The notes under the pieces are model-generated. The model was given only the letters and a program-made list of their open reading frames with translations, did not search any database and was not told the origin of the DNA. 64,000 bases of DNA from Acidovorax sp. RAC01 (GTDB taxonomy: Bacteria; Pseudomonadota; Gammaproteobacteria; Burkholderiales; Burkholderiaceae_C). This document shows, one piece after another, positions 24,580 to 33,470 of this stretch (its first letter is position 1; the number at the start of each line of letters is the position of its first letter). Position numbers and translations under genes: made by a program. The DNA is taken from positions 1 through 64,000 of the forward strand of contig NZ_CP016447.1 in NCBI RefSeq assembly GCF_001714725.1, written 5' to 3'.

Positions 24580-25395
24580 ATGCTCGACCCCCTCCTGATT
24601 GTTGAACTTGGCGTGCTCGGCCTGGCCACGGGCTTTCTGGCGGGCCTGCTGGGCATCGGGGGCGGCATGCTGCTGGTGCCGTTCATGACCTACATCCTCG
24701 GCGGCCAGCAGGTCGCTCCCGACCTGGCGGTAAAGATGGCCATTGCCACGTCGATGGCCACCATCATGTTCACGTCGGTCTCCAGCGTACGGGCGCACCA
24801 CAAGCGCGGCGCCGTGCGCTGGGACATCGTCAAGCGCCTCGCTCCGGGCATCGTGCTCGGCGGCTTCATTGCCAGCCTGGGCGTGTTTGCGTTGCTCAAG
24901 GGCTCATTCCTGGCCATCTTCTTCGCGCTGTTCGTCAGCTTTTCTGCAACGCAGATGTTTCTGGACAAGAAGCCCGCGCCCACACGGCAGATGCCGGGTG
25001 GCGGTGGCCAGGTGGCCGCAGGCGGGGTGATCGGCTTTCTGTCAGGGCTGGTGGGCGCCGGTGGCGGCTTTGTGAGCGTGCCTTTCATGACCTGGTGCAA
25101 CGTGCCCATCCATAACGCGGTGGCTACCAGTGCGGCGCTGGGGTTTCCCATTGCGCTGGCCAACGTCGTCGGTTACGTCTTGGGTGGGCAAAGCGTGGCG
25201 GGCTTGCCCACTGCATCGCTGGGCTACGTGTGGTTGCCCGCCTTGGCGGTGATTGCCACCTGCAGCGTGCTCACGGCTCCGCTGGGCGCCAAGGCCGCCC
25301 ATAGCCTGCCCGTCAAGCAGCTCAAGCGCGTGTTCGCATCGCTGCTGTTCGGCCTGGCCGCGTACATGCTCTGGAAGGGCATTGCTGCACTTTGA
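24580..25395 (+). CDS. sulfite exporter TauE/SafE family permease
   Basis: The product is a 271-residue membrane protein with about eight spans in two homologous halves. Each half has the family glycine motif: LAGLLGIGGGMLLVPFMTYIL near the start and LSGLVGAGGGFVSVPFM in the second half. Members move sulfite, sulfoacetate or other organic anions, so the substrate is unknown. The start is the ATG before LDPLLIVELG; frames upstream overlap the 6S RNA gene and are not used. Confidence 0.88.
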   Translation: MLDPLLIVELGVLGLATGFLAGLLGIGGGMLLVPFMTYILGGQQVAPDLAVKMAIATSMATIMFTSVSSVRAHHKRGAVRWDIVKRLAPGIVLGGFIASLGVFALLKGSFLAIFFALFVSFSATQMFLDKKPAPTRQMPGGGGQVAAGGVIGFLSGLVGAGGGFVSVPFMTWCNVPIHNAVATSAALGFPIALANVVGYVLGGQSVAGLPTASLGYVWLPALAVIATCSVLTAPLGAKAAHSLPVKQLKRVFASLLFGLAAYMLWKGIAAL

Positions 25396-25497
25396 TCGGG
25401 CCGCGCCGTCTGCGGCTTCTGGCAGGCCAGCCAGGCACTCGGAGGCCGGCGCTGCCTGAGACATTCGCTGCAACGCGGCGCGCGTCGCGCCTTGGTC

Positions 25498-27942
25498 TCA
25501 GATTTTCGTGGGGTTGCGTGTGCCCTGCGCGCGCAGCGGCAGCGGCTTGGCCAGCAGGGCACGGAACTCTGCAGCAGGCAGCCCCGGTGCGCAGAGAAAT
25601 CCCTGGTAGTGGTCGCAGTTCATCTGCTGCAGCACGGCCTGCTGTGTTTCGGTTTCCACGCCCTCAGCCACCACCTCGATGTGCATGGCCTGCCCGATGC
25701 TGATGATGGCGCTGACAATGGCGCGGTCACCCTCGTCGTCGGGAAGCCCGCGCACAAATGACTGGTCGATCTTGAGCTTGTGGATCGGCAGCTTCTTGAG
25801 ATAGGCCAGGCTCGAATAGCCGGTGCCGAAGTCGTCAATGGCCAGGCCGATGCCGAGTCTGGCGAGTACGCGCAGGCGCTGCTCGGTTTCCTGGGCATCC
25901 TGGAGCAGGATGCTCTCGGTCAGCTCGAGTTCCAGCAGGGTCGGGGGCAGCTGGTGCACGGCCAGCAAACGCGTGATGCGGTCCACAAAGTCCGGCTGGC
26001 GGAATTCAAGCGCAGAGACATTCACCGAAATCATGATCGGGCTGCCGCTGTGCATCCAGACCGCTGCCTCACGCACAGCCTGCTCCATCACCCAGGCGCC
26101 CAGGGTCACGATGAAGCCCGATTCTTCCGCCAGCGGGATGAAAACGCCCGGCGATACCGTACCGAATTCCGGGTCGGTCCAGCGCGCCAGGGCTTCAGCT
26201 CCTGTGATGCGACCCGTGGCCATGTTCACCTGCGGCTGGTAGTGCACCGCCATGCGCTGCTGTCCCAGCGCCTGGCGCATGGCGTGCTCCATCTGCATCC
26301 GCGACAGCAGGTTGGCGTTCATTTGCGGCTGGTAAAAGCCGTAATTGCCACGGCCCCGGTCCTTGACGCGGTACATGGCCGTGTCGGCCTGCTTGATCAG
26401 GTCGTCCAGCGTGGCGCCGTCTTGCGGATACAGGGCAATGCCAATGCTGCACTGGATGGAGAAACCCATTTCGTCGAGCATGAAGGGCTTGAGCATGTCG
26501 TCCAGCACCCGGCGCGCCACGCCTTCGGCCACCACGGCGTCGCCACCGTGGAGGTAGATCACGAACTCGTCACCACCCAGGCGGCAGAGCATGTCGGTCT
26601 GGCGCAGGCAGGCCTGCAAGCGCTCGGCCACCAGTTGCAGCACCCTGTCGCCAAACGGATGTCCGAGCGAGTCATTGATGATCTTGAAGCGGTCGAGGTC
26701 GAGGAACAGGATCGCAAACCCCGTATCACTCTGGCGTGCGCCCTGGATCGCGGTATCAACCCGCTGGGATAGCAGCAGCCGGTTGGGCAGGCCCGTGAGG
26801 GCGTCGCTGTAGGCCAGCTCCTCGATCCGCTTTTGCGCCGCATGCTGCAGTGTGAGATCGCGCATGAAGCCGATGCTCTGGACGATCCGCCCCTCGTCGT
26901 CGCGCAGCGCCACCCACGACAGCTGCACTGCGCAGTAGGTGCTGTTCTCGCGCGGTAGCCACAGCTCGCCCTCCCAGAAACCTTCGCGCTCCCATCCCTG
27001 CTGAACACGGTCCATGAAGGTCGGGTCGGAACCCACACCAAACAAGGCGGCCGCCATGCTGCCCTCGAACGAACGGGCCGCGGGGCCCACCAGGCGCTCA
27101 CACCCGGGGTTCATGCGCATTACGCGGTGATGGCTGTCGGCGATGAAGATGGCGTCCAGGCTGGACTCGAACACGCGCGATGCCAGCCGCAAACTGGCCT
27201 GTATCTCGGTCTGGCGGGTGATGTCGCGAAAGGAATAGACCCTTCCGACCGGCTGCCCGTGGCTGAACTGGGGGACCGAGCGCAGCTCCAGCACGCCACC
27301 ATTGCGCAGCTGCACGATGTCGGTACTGTCCTGCATCGGTTCGCGCGCAATGGCCGCGAGGCGCTCCGAGTACTGCACAGCATCCGCCACCTGCCCCGTC
27401 ATGTGCTCATACACCGCTGCATCGTTGCGCTCCACGAGCAAGCCCCGCGGCATGTCCCACAGCTGCGCCAGGCGCTGGTTGAAGGCACGAACGCGGCCAT
27501 CAAGGCTGCAGACCAGCACGCCGTCGGCTGCAGAATCGAGCGTGGCCCTTAGCTCCGACAGCAGTGTCTCGAGTTCGCGCTCGGTCGCGTCCTGCGCGCT
27601 CCGGTCCAGCATGGTGACCATCAGCACGGCGCTCGCATGGTCGGGCAGGGCAACGCGAGACACGCGCCGCTCCACCGGCACCAGCACGCCTGCAGTATTG
27701 AGCAGGCTGGTGAATGAATGAATGCCCTCGGCTGCGACCTGCGAAGGCTCGCTCCAGAAGGCCAGGTCCTGCGGCGTCGCAGCAAGCCCCATCACGTGGG
27801 CGCCGACCATGTCATCGAGATGCCGGCCCGTGAGCCGCGCGGCAGCCGCATTGGCCTGGATGATGACCAGGCTGGTCTCGTCCACCAGCCAAACCGCCTC
27901 CAGCAGCTGGTCCAGCCAGGTCTGGGGCGAAGGCTGTGTCAC
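25498..27942 (-). CDS. PAS-GGDEF-EAL cyclic di-GMP enzyme
   Basis: Soluble 814-residue signalling protein with three PAS-like regions (about 10-110, 130-245 and 260-370), then GGDEF and EAL domains. The GGDEF motif is intact with an RQTD inhibitory site five residues earlier, and the EAL domain has EALARW, a DDFGTGYSSL loop and KIDQSFV, so both cyclase and phosphodiesterase activities are possible. The GTG start overlaps the stop of the HD-GYP gene (GTGA), so the two are expressed together. The sensory ligand is unknown; no haem or flavin residue pattern is evident to me. Confidence 0.92.
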   Translation of the reverse strand: MTQPSPQTWLDQLLEAVWLVDETSLVIIQANAAAARLTGRHLDDMVGAHVMGLAATPQDLAFWSEPSQVAAEGIHSFTSLLNTAGVLVPVERRVSRVALPDHASAVLMVTMLDRSAQDATERELETLLSELRATLDSAADGVLVCSLDGRVRAFNQRLAQLWDMPRGLLVERNDAAVYEHMTGQVADAVQYSERLAAIAREPMQDSTDIVQLRNGGVLELRSVPQFSHGQPVGRVYSFRDITRQTEIQASLRLASRVFESSLDAIFIADSHHRVMRMNPGCERLVGPAARSFEGSMAAALFGVGSDPTFMDRVQQGWEREGFWEGELWLPRENSTYCAVQLSWVALRDDEGRIVQSIGFMRDLTLQHAAQKRIEELAYSDALTGLPNRLLLSQRVDTAIQGARQSDTGFAILFLDLDRFKIINDSLGHPFGDRVLQLVAERLQACLRQTDMLCRLGGDEFVIYLHGGDAVVAEGVARRVLDDMLKPFMLDEMGFSIQCSIGIALYPQDGATLDDLIKQADTAMYRVKDRGRGNYGFYQPQMNANLLSRMQMEHAMRQALGQQRMAVHYQPQVNMATGRITGAEALARWTDPEFGTVSPGVFIPLAEESGFIVTLGAWVMEQAVREAAVWMHSGSPIMISVNVSALEFRQPDFVDRITRLLAVHQLPPTLLELELTESILLQDAQETEQRLRVLARLGIGLAIDDFGTGYSSLAYLKKLPIHKLKIDQSFVRGLPDDEGDRAIVSAIISIGQAMHIEVVAEGVETETQQAVLQQMNCDHYQGFLCAPGLPAAEFRALLAKPLPLRAQGTRNPTKI

Positions 27943-29249
27943 GCGTTGTCCCCATCCGCTTCTGGCGGAACCGCGCGTTCAAAAAAGTAGCAGATACGCT
28001 GGCGTGGCGAGAGGTAATCCAGCGCCTCGCGCGGAAGCTGGGACGGCTTGAGGCTGCGCCGGATACCCAGTTCAGGCACCGATTCAAGGTCCAGGATCGG
28101 CGCTTCTTCCTTCGGCACCTTCGGATCGTGCACGATCACCTTGGGTCGAAGCGGGCGCGACGAGTTGACGGAGGCGACGATGGCGTAGCGGTCATTGACC
28201 AGCTGCACGATGGAGCCCGGCGGGTACACACCCATCATGCGGATGAACGCCCCCAGAACCACCGCATCAAATCGCGACTTGTGCTGAGCGAATATGACCG
28301 ACAGCGCCTCGTGCGGGGTCAGTGCATCCAGACCATTGGCCGGATTGCACATCCGGTCGTAGCGGTTCACCAGCGCCAGCACCTGACTCATACGCCCCAG
28401 GTCCGCTCCCGAAAGGCGCCCCGGGAAACCCGTTCCGTCCGCCATCTCGTGGTGGCGACCCACGGCCGTCAGGACCCCGTCGCCGTATCCCATCCGGCGC
28501 GCCAGCGCCACCGACTCGGCGACATGGGTTTCGTACCGGGCGCGCTCCATCAGCGGCATCGATGTGGTCGGGTTCCTCAGATTGGGGGGCAGCCTGGTCT
28601 TGCCGATGTCATGAATCAAGGCGGCAATGCCCAGGACGTTGAGTTCGTCGCTTTTCATGCCGAGCGAACGGCCGAGCAGGAGGGAAACCACCATCACATT
28701 GATGGGATGAAGCCCGCTGCGCTCACCCACCCCCTCCGAGAGCAGCCGGATCACCGAGTCCCCGTTTTCGAGCACGTCCGCCACGCAGCCAGACACCAGG
28801 GCGTCTCCCTTGCTGCGCGCCTGCCCGGGCTGATCGGCAACGGCCCGCTCCATCGCCTGGTACTGGCGCGTCGCGTCTGCAAATCGCTGGTCGCAGACCG
28901 CAAGAGCGCGGTTCTGTGCCTCGAGCAGGCGTCGTCTGCGTTCGATTTCAGGGTCTATCGCAGGCGTGGCTGCCTGCGGCGCCGTGGCACCGCCCGCTTC
29001 AGCGGCCAACACGCTCGCCGTTACCCGCTCGTCCGCCACCGGCGCGGCGGGGTCGCGCCACTGCGGATCGCTTTTGCCAGGCACATACCGCACGTCCTTC
29101 AGACCCAACTCGCGCAGCGTCGCGATCTGATCGGCAGAACCCACCCGGAAACTGCTGACCGGGAAAGGGTGCTGGAGCCAGTTCAGATCCAGCTGCACAT
29201 ACATGCCAATGCGCAGCTGGCTGATATCGATGAGGATGGAAGAGTTCAC
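27939..29249 (-). CDS. HD-GYP domain cyclic di-GMP phosphodiesterase
   Basis: The 436-residue protein has an N-terminal DUF3391-like segment (ISQLRIGMYVQLDLNW) that is usual in this subgroup. Its HD-GYP domain has HDIGKTRLP and HHEMADGTGFPGRL. The GYP signature is present as GTGFP, with Phe for Tyr. Predicted to hydrolyse c-di-GMP; the metal ligands appear intact. It is translationally coupled to the PAS-GGDEF-EAL gene behind it, making a two-gene c-di-GMP unit. Confidence 0.9.
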   Translation of the reverse strand: MNSSILIDISQLRIGMYVQLDLNWLQHPFPVSSFRVGSADQIATLRELGLKDVRYVPGKSDPQWRDPAAPVADERVTASVLAAEAGGATAPQAATPAIDPEIERRRRLLEAQNRALAVCDQRFADATRQYQAMERAVADQPGQARSKGDALVSGCVADVLENGDSVIRLLSEGVGERSGLHPINVMVVSLLLGRSLGMKSDELNVLGIAALIHDIGKTRLPPNLRNPTTSMPLMERARYETHVAESVALARRMGYGDGVLTAVGRHHEMADGTGFPGRLSGADLGRMSQVLALVNRYDRMCNPANGLDALTPHEALSVIFAQHKSRFDAVVLGAFIRMMGVYPPGSIVQLVNDRYAIVASVNSSRPLRPKVIVHDPKVPKEEAPILDLESVPELGIRRSLKPSQLPREALDYLSPRQRICYFFERAVPPEADGDNA

Positions 29250-29423
29250 GGTCTGAGCGCACGATACATGGGGACTTCAGTGCCACCAATGGTTACACGG
29301 ATTATCGCCCGTGCGCTCTCAAGAGTAAGACACCCCTGCGCAGCGCCACGCCCAGGACGCTTCCACCCGAAAATCAGGCCCGGGGTGTTGCGAAGACGAG
29401 ACGAAAGCCAAGCCTGCGGGGGT

Positions 29424-30179
29424 TCAGCGGCACCACAGCGACGGCTTGTAGATGAGGTCCATCCACAGCGCCCACGCTGCCACGGCGCACAGCAACCCGC
29501 CCGCAAACCGGCTGCCCCATTCGGCGCGCACGAGGTTCAGCCGTGACCGGACGGCAGTCCATGCCCACGGGCCGCCGACCAGCCAGAGGCCGCTTCCCAG
29601 GCCGAACAACGCCATGCTCAGGGCCCCTTGGGCCGGCCCGCCGCTGAGTGCGGCCACCAGCAGCGCCGAATAAAGGAGGCCGCAAGGCATCAGACCCCAA
29701 AGGAAACCGGTGGTCATCAGACCCCCATGCGAACGGACCATCGGCTGCACCTTGCCCCAGACGGCGCGCCCGGCAACCTCCACCCACTGAGGCTGCCGCG
29801 CCTGCACCATCATCATCAGCCCCCAGCCCATGACCGCGACATGCATGAGCGTCCAGGCAGGCCGCAGTGCAGTGGCCTGCTGCGTGAGCCACGCCAGGCT
29901 GTCCATGGCGGCCGCGGCAAGGGCACCCACGGCCGCGTAGCCACCGATGCGCCCCACATGAAACGCCAGCGTGCGCCCTGTGCGCTGCCACCGGCGCTGA
30001 ACCTGGCGCTGGTCAGCCCACTGTACGGGCACGCTGGCAACGGCCGCGCCGCCCGGATCAGCCGCCTCGCGACCGCCCGCGCCCACCAATGCGCCACAAG
30101 GGGCCGAACACATGGCAAGACAATGCGATCCGCCCACCAGTCCCATCACCAGCGCCGACCATGCAGCAGCGCTCAGCAT
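29424..30179 (-). CDS. DsbD_2/SafE-type membrane protein of the cbb3 neighbourhood
   Basis: The 251-residue, six-span membrane protein opens with SALVMGLVGGSHCLAMCSAPCGALVG, a CxxxCxxxC-like cysteine cluster in the first membrane span. Later motifs are GLMTTGFLWGLMPCGLLYSAL and WAWTAVRSRLN. In Pseudomonas and betaproteobacteria such a gene lies between the cbb3 assembly genes and hemN/anr, so a role in copper or haem handling for cbb3 oxidase is inferred. Its ATG overlaps the end of the 31-codon Cys-rich ORF. Confidence 0.82.
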   Translation of the reverse strand: MLSAAAWSALVMGLVGGSHCLAMCSAPCGALVGAGGREAADPGGAAVASVPVQWADQRQVQRRWQRTGRTLAFHVGRIGGYAAVGALAAAAMDSLAWLTQQATALRPAWTLMHVAVMGWGLMMMVQARQPQWVEVAGRAVWGKVQPMVRSHGGLMTTGFLWGLMPCGLLYSALLVAALSGGPAQGALSMALFGLGSGLWLVGGPWAWTAVRSRLNLVRAEWGSRFAGGLLCAVAAWALWMDLIYKPSLWCR

Positions 30180-30268
30180 AGGCTGCCCTCCAGCGGATCG
30201 TCACAGCAGTCACTCGGGCACACGCCTGCGCCATGCACATCCAGGGTGGCAATGACATGGCGTAGCAT
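30173..30268 (-). CDS. 31-codon cysteine-rich ORF coupled to the SafE-type gene
   Basis: It starts 13 bases after the hemN stop and ends inside the start of the SafE-type gene (stop and ATG overlap by seven bases). The product begins MLRHVIATLDVHGAG and ends with VCPSDCCDDPLEGSLC, a cluster of four cysteines with acidic residues. There is no strong ribosome-binding site. It may be a metal-binding micro-protein or only a translational relay between hemN and the next gene. I do not recognise a family. Confidence 0.35.
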   Translation of the reverse strand: MLRHVIATLDVHGAGVCPSDCCDDPLEGSLC

Positions 30269-30281
30269 GGTTGGACTGCGT

Positions 30282-31664
30282 TCAGATGATGCGCGAGAAG
30301 CGTGCCCGGTTGCGGTCGGCCTGGAGATAGCGGTCAAACACCATGGCCACCCCGCGTACAAAGAACCAGCCCATGGGCGTGACCTCGACGCCGTCGGAGT
30401 TCATGCGCACCAGCCCCTGCTCGGCCATCTCTTCAAGGCGCGTAAGCTCCGCAGCAAAATATTGCTTGAAGTCAACCAGCCAGCCCTGCTCGATGGACTC
30501 GAACAGCACCTCGCCCTGGCACATCAGCGCCATGATGACGGCCCGCCGCACCAGGTCATCCCGCGTCAGCGCCAGCCCCCGCACGATGGGCAAACGCCCC
30601 TGGTCAAGGTAGTCGTAGTATTCCTCCAGCGTCTTGGCATTCTGGCTGTAGGTGGCCCCTACCCTGCCGATGGCCGACACGCCCAGGGCGATCAGGTCGC
30701 AATCGGGCTGCGTGCTGTACCCCTGAAAATTGCGGTGCAGTCGCCCCTGGCGCTTGGCAACCGCCAACGCATCCGAGGGCAAGGCAAAGTGGTCCATGCC
30801 CACGTACACGTACCCGGCATCCAGGAACGCATCCAGCGAACGCGACAGCATAGACACCTTGGCCGATGCCGCGGGCAGCTCGGCCGACACGATGCGGCGT
30901 TGCGGCTTGAACCGCTCAGGAAGATGGGCGTAAGCGTACAAGGCAATACGGTCGGGCCGTAGCTGGGCGACCTGGGCCAGGGTGCGATCAAACGATTCTG
31001 GGGTCTGGCGAGGCAGGCCATAGATCAGGTCGACATTCACAGAATCGAAGCCCAGCGAGCGCGCTGACTCGACCAGCGAAAACACCTGCTCTGCAGGCTG
31101 TATGCGGTGCACGGCCTTTTGCACCTCTGCATCAAAGTCCTGCACACCGAAACTGAGCCGATTGAAGCCCAGTTCAGCCAGCACCGCCAGCCGGTCGGCA
31201 TTCACCGTGCGCGGATCGACCTCGATCGAGTATTCGCCGCCCGGTGCGAGCGTGAAGCTGCGGCGAAGGACTGCCATGAGTTCACGGAGCCCATCGTCCG
31301 AGAGGAACGTGGGCGAACCACCGCCCAGATGCAGCTGCGACACTACCTGCCCCGTTCCACAATGCGCGGTGTGGAGGTCAATTTCGCGACTCAGATACCT
31401 CAAATAAAGATCGGCGCGGTCATGATGCTTGGTGATAATCTTGTTGCACGCGCAGTAGTAGCACAGCGACTCGCAAAAAGGGATGTGCACATACAGCGAC
31501 AGCGGCAGCGCCTTCGCAACCGTCCCGGTCCTGCGCTGATCGAGGGCCAGGACATAATCATCCTGCCCAAACGCCTCGACGAAGCGGTCAGCGGTGGGAT
31601 AGGAGGTGTAGCGTGGCCCGGGCACATCAAATCGGCGCAGCAGGTCAGGGGAGACAGCGGTCAT
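30282..31664 (-). CDS. hemN: oxygen-independent coproporphyrinogen III oxidase
   Basis: Radical SAM enzyme decarboxylating coproporphyrinogen III without oxygen, so haem can be made under microaerobic conditions. The 460-residue length fits true HemN. The radical SAM cluster cysteines are C64, C68 and C71 in HIPFCESLCYYCACNK, and the N-terminal GPRYTSYPTADRF is the HemN hallmark that separates it from HemW. A consensus FNR box lies about 58 bases upstream of the start. Confidence 0.96.
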   Translation of the reverse strand: MTAVSPDLLRRFDVPGPRYTSYPTADRFVEAFGQDDYVLALDQRRTGTVAKALPLSLYVHIPFCESLCYYCACNKIITKHHDRADLYLRYLSREIDLHTAHCGTGQVVSQLHLGGGSPTFLSDDGLRELMAVLRRSFTLAPGGEYSIEVDPRTVNADRLAVLAELGFNRLSFGVQDFDAEVQKAVHRIQPAEQVFSLVESARSLGFDSVNVDLIYGLPRQTPESFDRTLAQVAQLRPDRIALYAYAHLPERFKPQRRIVSAELPAASAKVSMLSRSLDAFLDAGYVYVGMDHFALPSDALAVAKRQGRLHRNFQGYSTQPDCDLIALGVSAIGRVGATYSQNAKTLEEYYDYLDQGRLPIVRGLALTRDDLVRRAVIMALMCQGEVLFESIEQGWLVDFKQYFAAELTRLEEMAEQGLVRMNSDGVEVTPMGWFFVRGVAMVFDRYLQADRNRARFSRII

Positions 31665-31715
31665 GGGGCATCCTTCGGAACGCCTTGACTGTGCCGCAGC
31701 TGCACCGGGTGGTCC

Positions 31716-31729
31716 TTGATTTACATCAA
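31716..31729. promoter_or_regulatory. FNR box between hemN and fnr
   Basis: TTGATTTACATCAA is an exact TTGAT-N4-ATCAA match. It lies between the divergent hemN and fnr genes and can serve hemN activation and fnr autoregulation. A weaker half-matching site (TTGACGCATATCAT) lies at 31758-31771. Confidence 0.88.
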
Positions 31730-31850
31730 GCGGTCACAAGGCACTGCCTGCGACAATTTGACGCATATCATTTGGCCCCTTGAGGTCAAGAGCCATCTGT
31801 TCGACACAGATGCGGAGTATCCTTATTTCCCGAAACTAGTTCCACTGGCC

Positions 31851-32573
31851 ATGAATCCGCTCACCATCAAAGTCGCCTGCTCGAACTGCAACCTGCGCGA
31901 GCTGTGCATGCCCGTTGGCCTGAACGAAGAACAACTGCAGCGCATCGACGAGGTGGTGGCCGTGCGGCGCAAGGTCAAGCGCGGCGCCACGCTGTTTCGC
32001 AACGGAGAGACGTTCACGTCGCTGTACGCCATTCGCACCGGGTTCTTCAAGACCTGCGTGGCCACGGAAGATGGCCGCGACCAGGTGACGGGCTTTCAGA
32101 TGGCGGGCGAGATCATCGGGCTTGACGGCATCGTGAACGACCACCACACCTGCGACGCCGTGGCGCTGGAAGACGCCGAAGTCTGCGTCATGCCGTTTGA
32201 CCGCATCGAGGAACTGTCGCGCGAAGTCACAGCACTGCAGCACCACGTGCACAAGATCATGAGCCGCGAAATCGTGCGCGAGCACGGCGTGATGTTGCTG
32301 CTGGGCAGCATGCGTGCCGAAGAGCGCCTGGCCGCTTTTCTGCTGAACCTGGTGCAGCGCCTGCATGCCCGGGGCTTCTCGCAGTCCGAACTGGTACTGC
32401 GCATGACGCGCGAGGAGATCGGCAGCTACCTGGGCCTCAAGCTCGAAACCGTGAGCCGCACCTTCTCGAAATTTGTCGATGAACAGATTGTCGAAGTCAA
32501 GCAGCGGCATGTGCGCATTCTGGACACCGACGCACTGCGCCGCATCGTCAACAGCCAGCAACCCTGCCACTGA
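31851..32573 (+). CDS. fnr: FNR-type oxygen-responsive regulator
   Basis: Crp/Fnr family activator with an oxygen-labile 4Fe-4S cluster. The start is the ATG before NPLTIKVACSNC (240 residues); upstream codons overlap the FNR box and are not used. Cluster ligands C10, C13, C19 and C112 match the spacing in E. coli FNR. The DNA-recognition helix MTREEIGSYLGLKLETVSRTF has the E..SR motif that reads TTGAT-N4-ATCAA. It faces hemN divergently and the cco cluster convergently. Confidence 0.95.
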   Translation: MNPLTIKVACSNCNLRELCMPVGLNEEQLQRIDEVVAVRRKVKRGATLFRNGETFTSLYAIRTGFFKTCVATEDGRDQVTGFQMAGEIIGLDGIVNDHHTCDAVALEDAEVCVMPFDRIEELSREVTALQHHVHKIMSREIVREHGVMLLLGSMRAEERLAAFLLNLVQRLHARGFSQSELVLRMTREEIGSYLGLKLETVSRTFSKFVDEQIVEVKQRHVRILDTDALRRIVNSQQPCH

Positions 32574-32740
32574 CGGCGGCCTGCCCTGCGGGCCTTCGGG
32601 AGGCTTTCCTCCTGGATGGCAACCGCAACCGTCCAGCTGAGGCCTTCGGCACCTCTCACCGCGCACCGCCCCGTTTCACCGCTGCGCGGCCGCTGCCACC
32701 TGCAATCCAGGGTTTGCCGCCTGGCTGTCGCCAAACGATC

Positions 32741-33034
32741 TCAGGCACACCCCGAAGTCTTGCGGCAGTCATCGGGTCGCTCGCCGTCGGGCACCGGGCA
32801 GCGGTTGAGCTCGAACGGAGACATGGCTAAAAGAGTGGTGAGCGCACTGGAGACCATGGTGACCGCCCAGAAAGAAAAAAACGCCAGCGTGTAGACGCCC
32901 TCGCGCGACAGCGGTACGGGCTGGCCAAACCAGTGCAGGTCGTGCGGATCGACGAGCGCAAAGACCAGAATCTCCAGCACACCCGCCATCAAAAAGGCAG
33001 GCCACGCTATCCACATCAGGCGTTGGGTCCACAT
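32741..33034 (-). CDS. small membrane protein of the cbb3 cluster
   Basis: The 97-residue protein has two hydrophobic spans (LMWIAWPAFLMAGVLEILVFALV and VYTLAFFSFWAVTMVSSALTTLL) and a C-terminal tail with two cysteines (NRCPVPDGERPDDCRKTSGCA). It follows ccoH on the same strand. Homologues are often seen in this position in betaproteobacteria; no biochemical role is known to me. Confidence 0.7.
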   Translation of the reverse strand: MWTQRLMWIAWPAFLMAGVLEILVFALVDPHDLHWFGQPVPLSREGVYTLAFFSFWAVTMVSSALTTLLAMSPFELNRCPVPDGERPDDCRKTSGCA

Positions 33035-33120
33035 TGCGCTTGTCTCCTTTTGTTCTCAGGATCGGTTGGCCAGGGCCACAGGGGTTGCATATGCCATCCT
33101 GATCGGACAGCGGCAGCCGT

Positions 33121-33402
33121 TCAGCGCGGCGCGTCTTCGGCAGGGGTGGCTGCGTGATTGCGGGCCTTCACTGCCGGCAGCAGGCTCTTGTCGGTACCCT
33201 GCAAGGTCTTGTTGATCTCCACGCCCTGGCGGTAGTAATCCTCGGCCACGACCGGGTCGGGCCGCGAGATGGCCAGCCACAAGGTGACGAACCCGGCGAT
33301 GATCACGATGACGGGGCCGGAAAGGATCAGCCAGACATGGCCGAACTTCCACCAGGGGGCGGCAGCGGGGGCCGAAGCGGCTGGAACAGCGTTGGATGCC
33401 AT
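33121..33402 (-). CDS. ccoH: cbb3 oxidase assembly protein CcoH (FixH)
   Basis: The 93-residue protein has a single membrane span (VWLILSGPVIVIIAGFVTLWLAI) followed by the FixH hallmark DPVVAEDYYRQGVEINKTL in the periplasmic part. It is needed for cbb3 oxidase assembly. It lies directly after ccoG, and the short Ala/Pro-rich N-terminus is cytoplasmic. Confidence 0.9.
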   Translation of the reverse strand: MASNAVPAASAPAAAPWWKFGHVWLILSGPVIVIIAGFVTLWLAISRPDPVVAEDYYRQGVEINKTLQGTDKSLLPAVKARNHAATPAEDAPR

Positions 33403-33470
33403 GGAACTCTCTCCTTGAATAAATCACAGCCCGGTCAAGAGCGTTGGCGGTAGCACCGCGAATAAACAGA

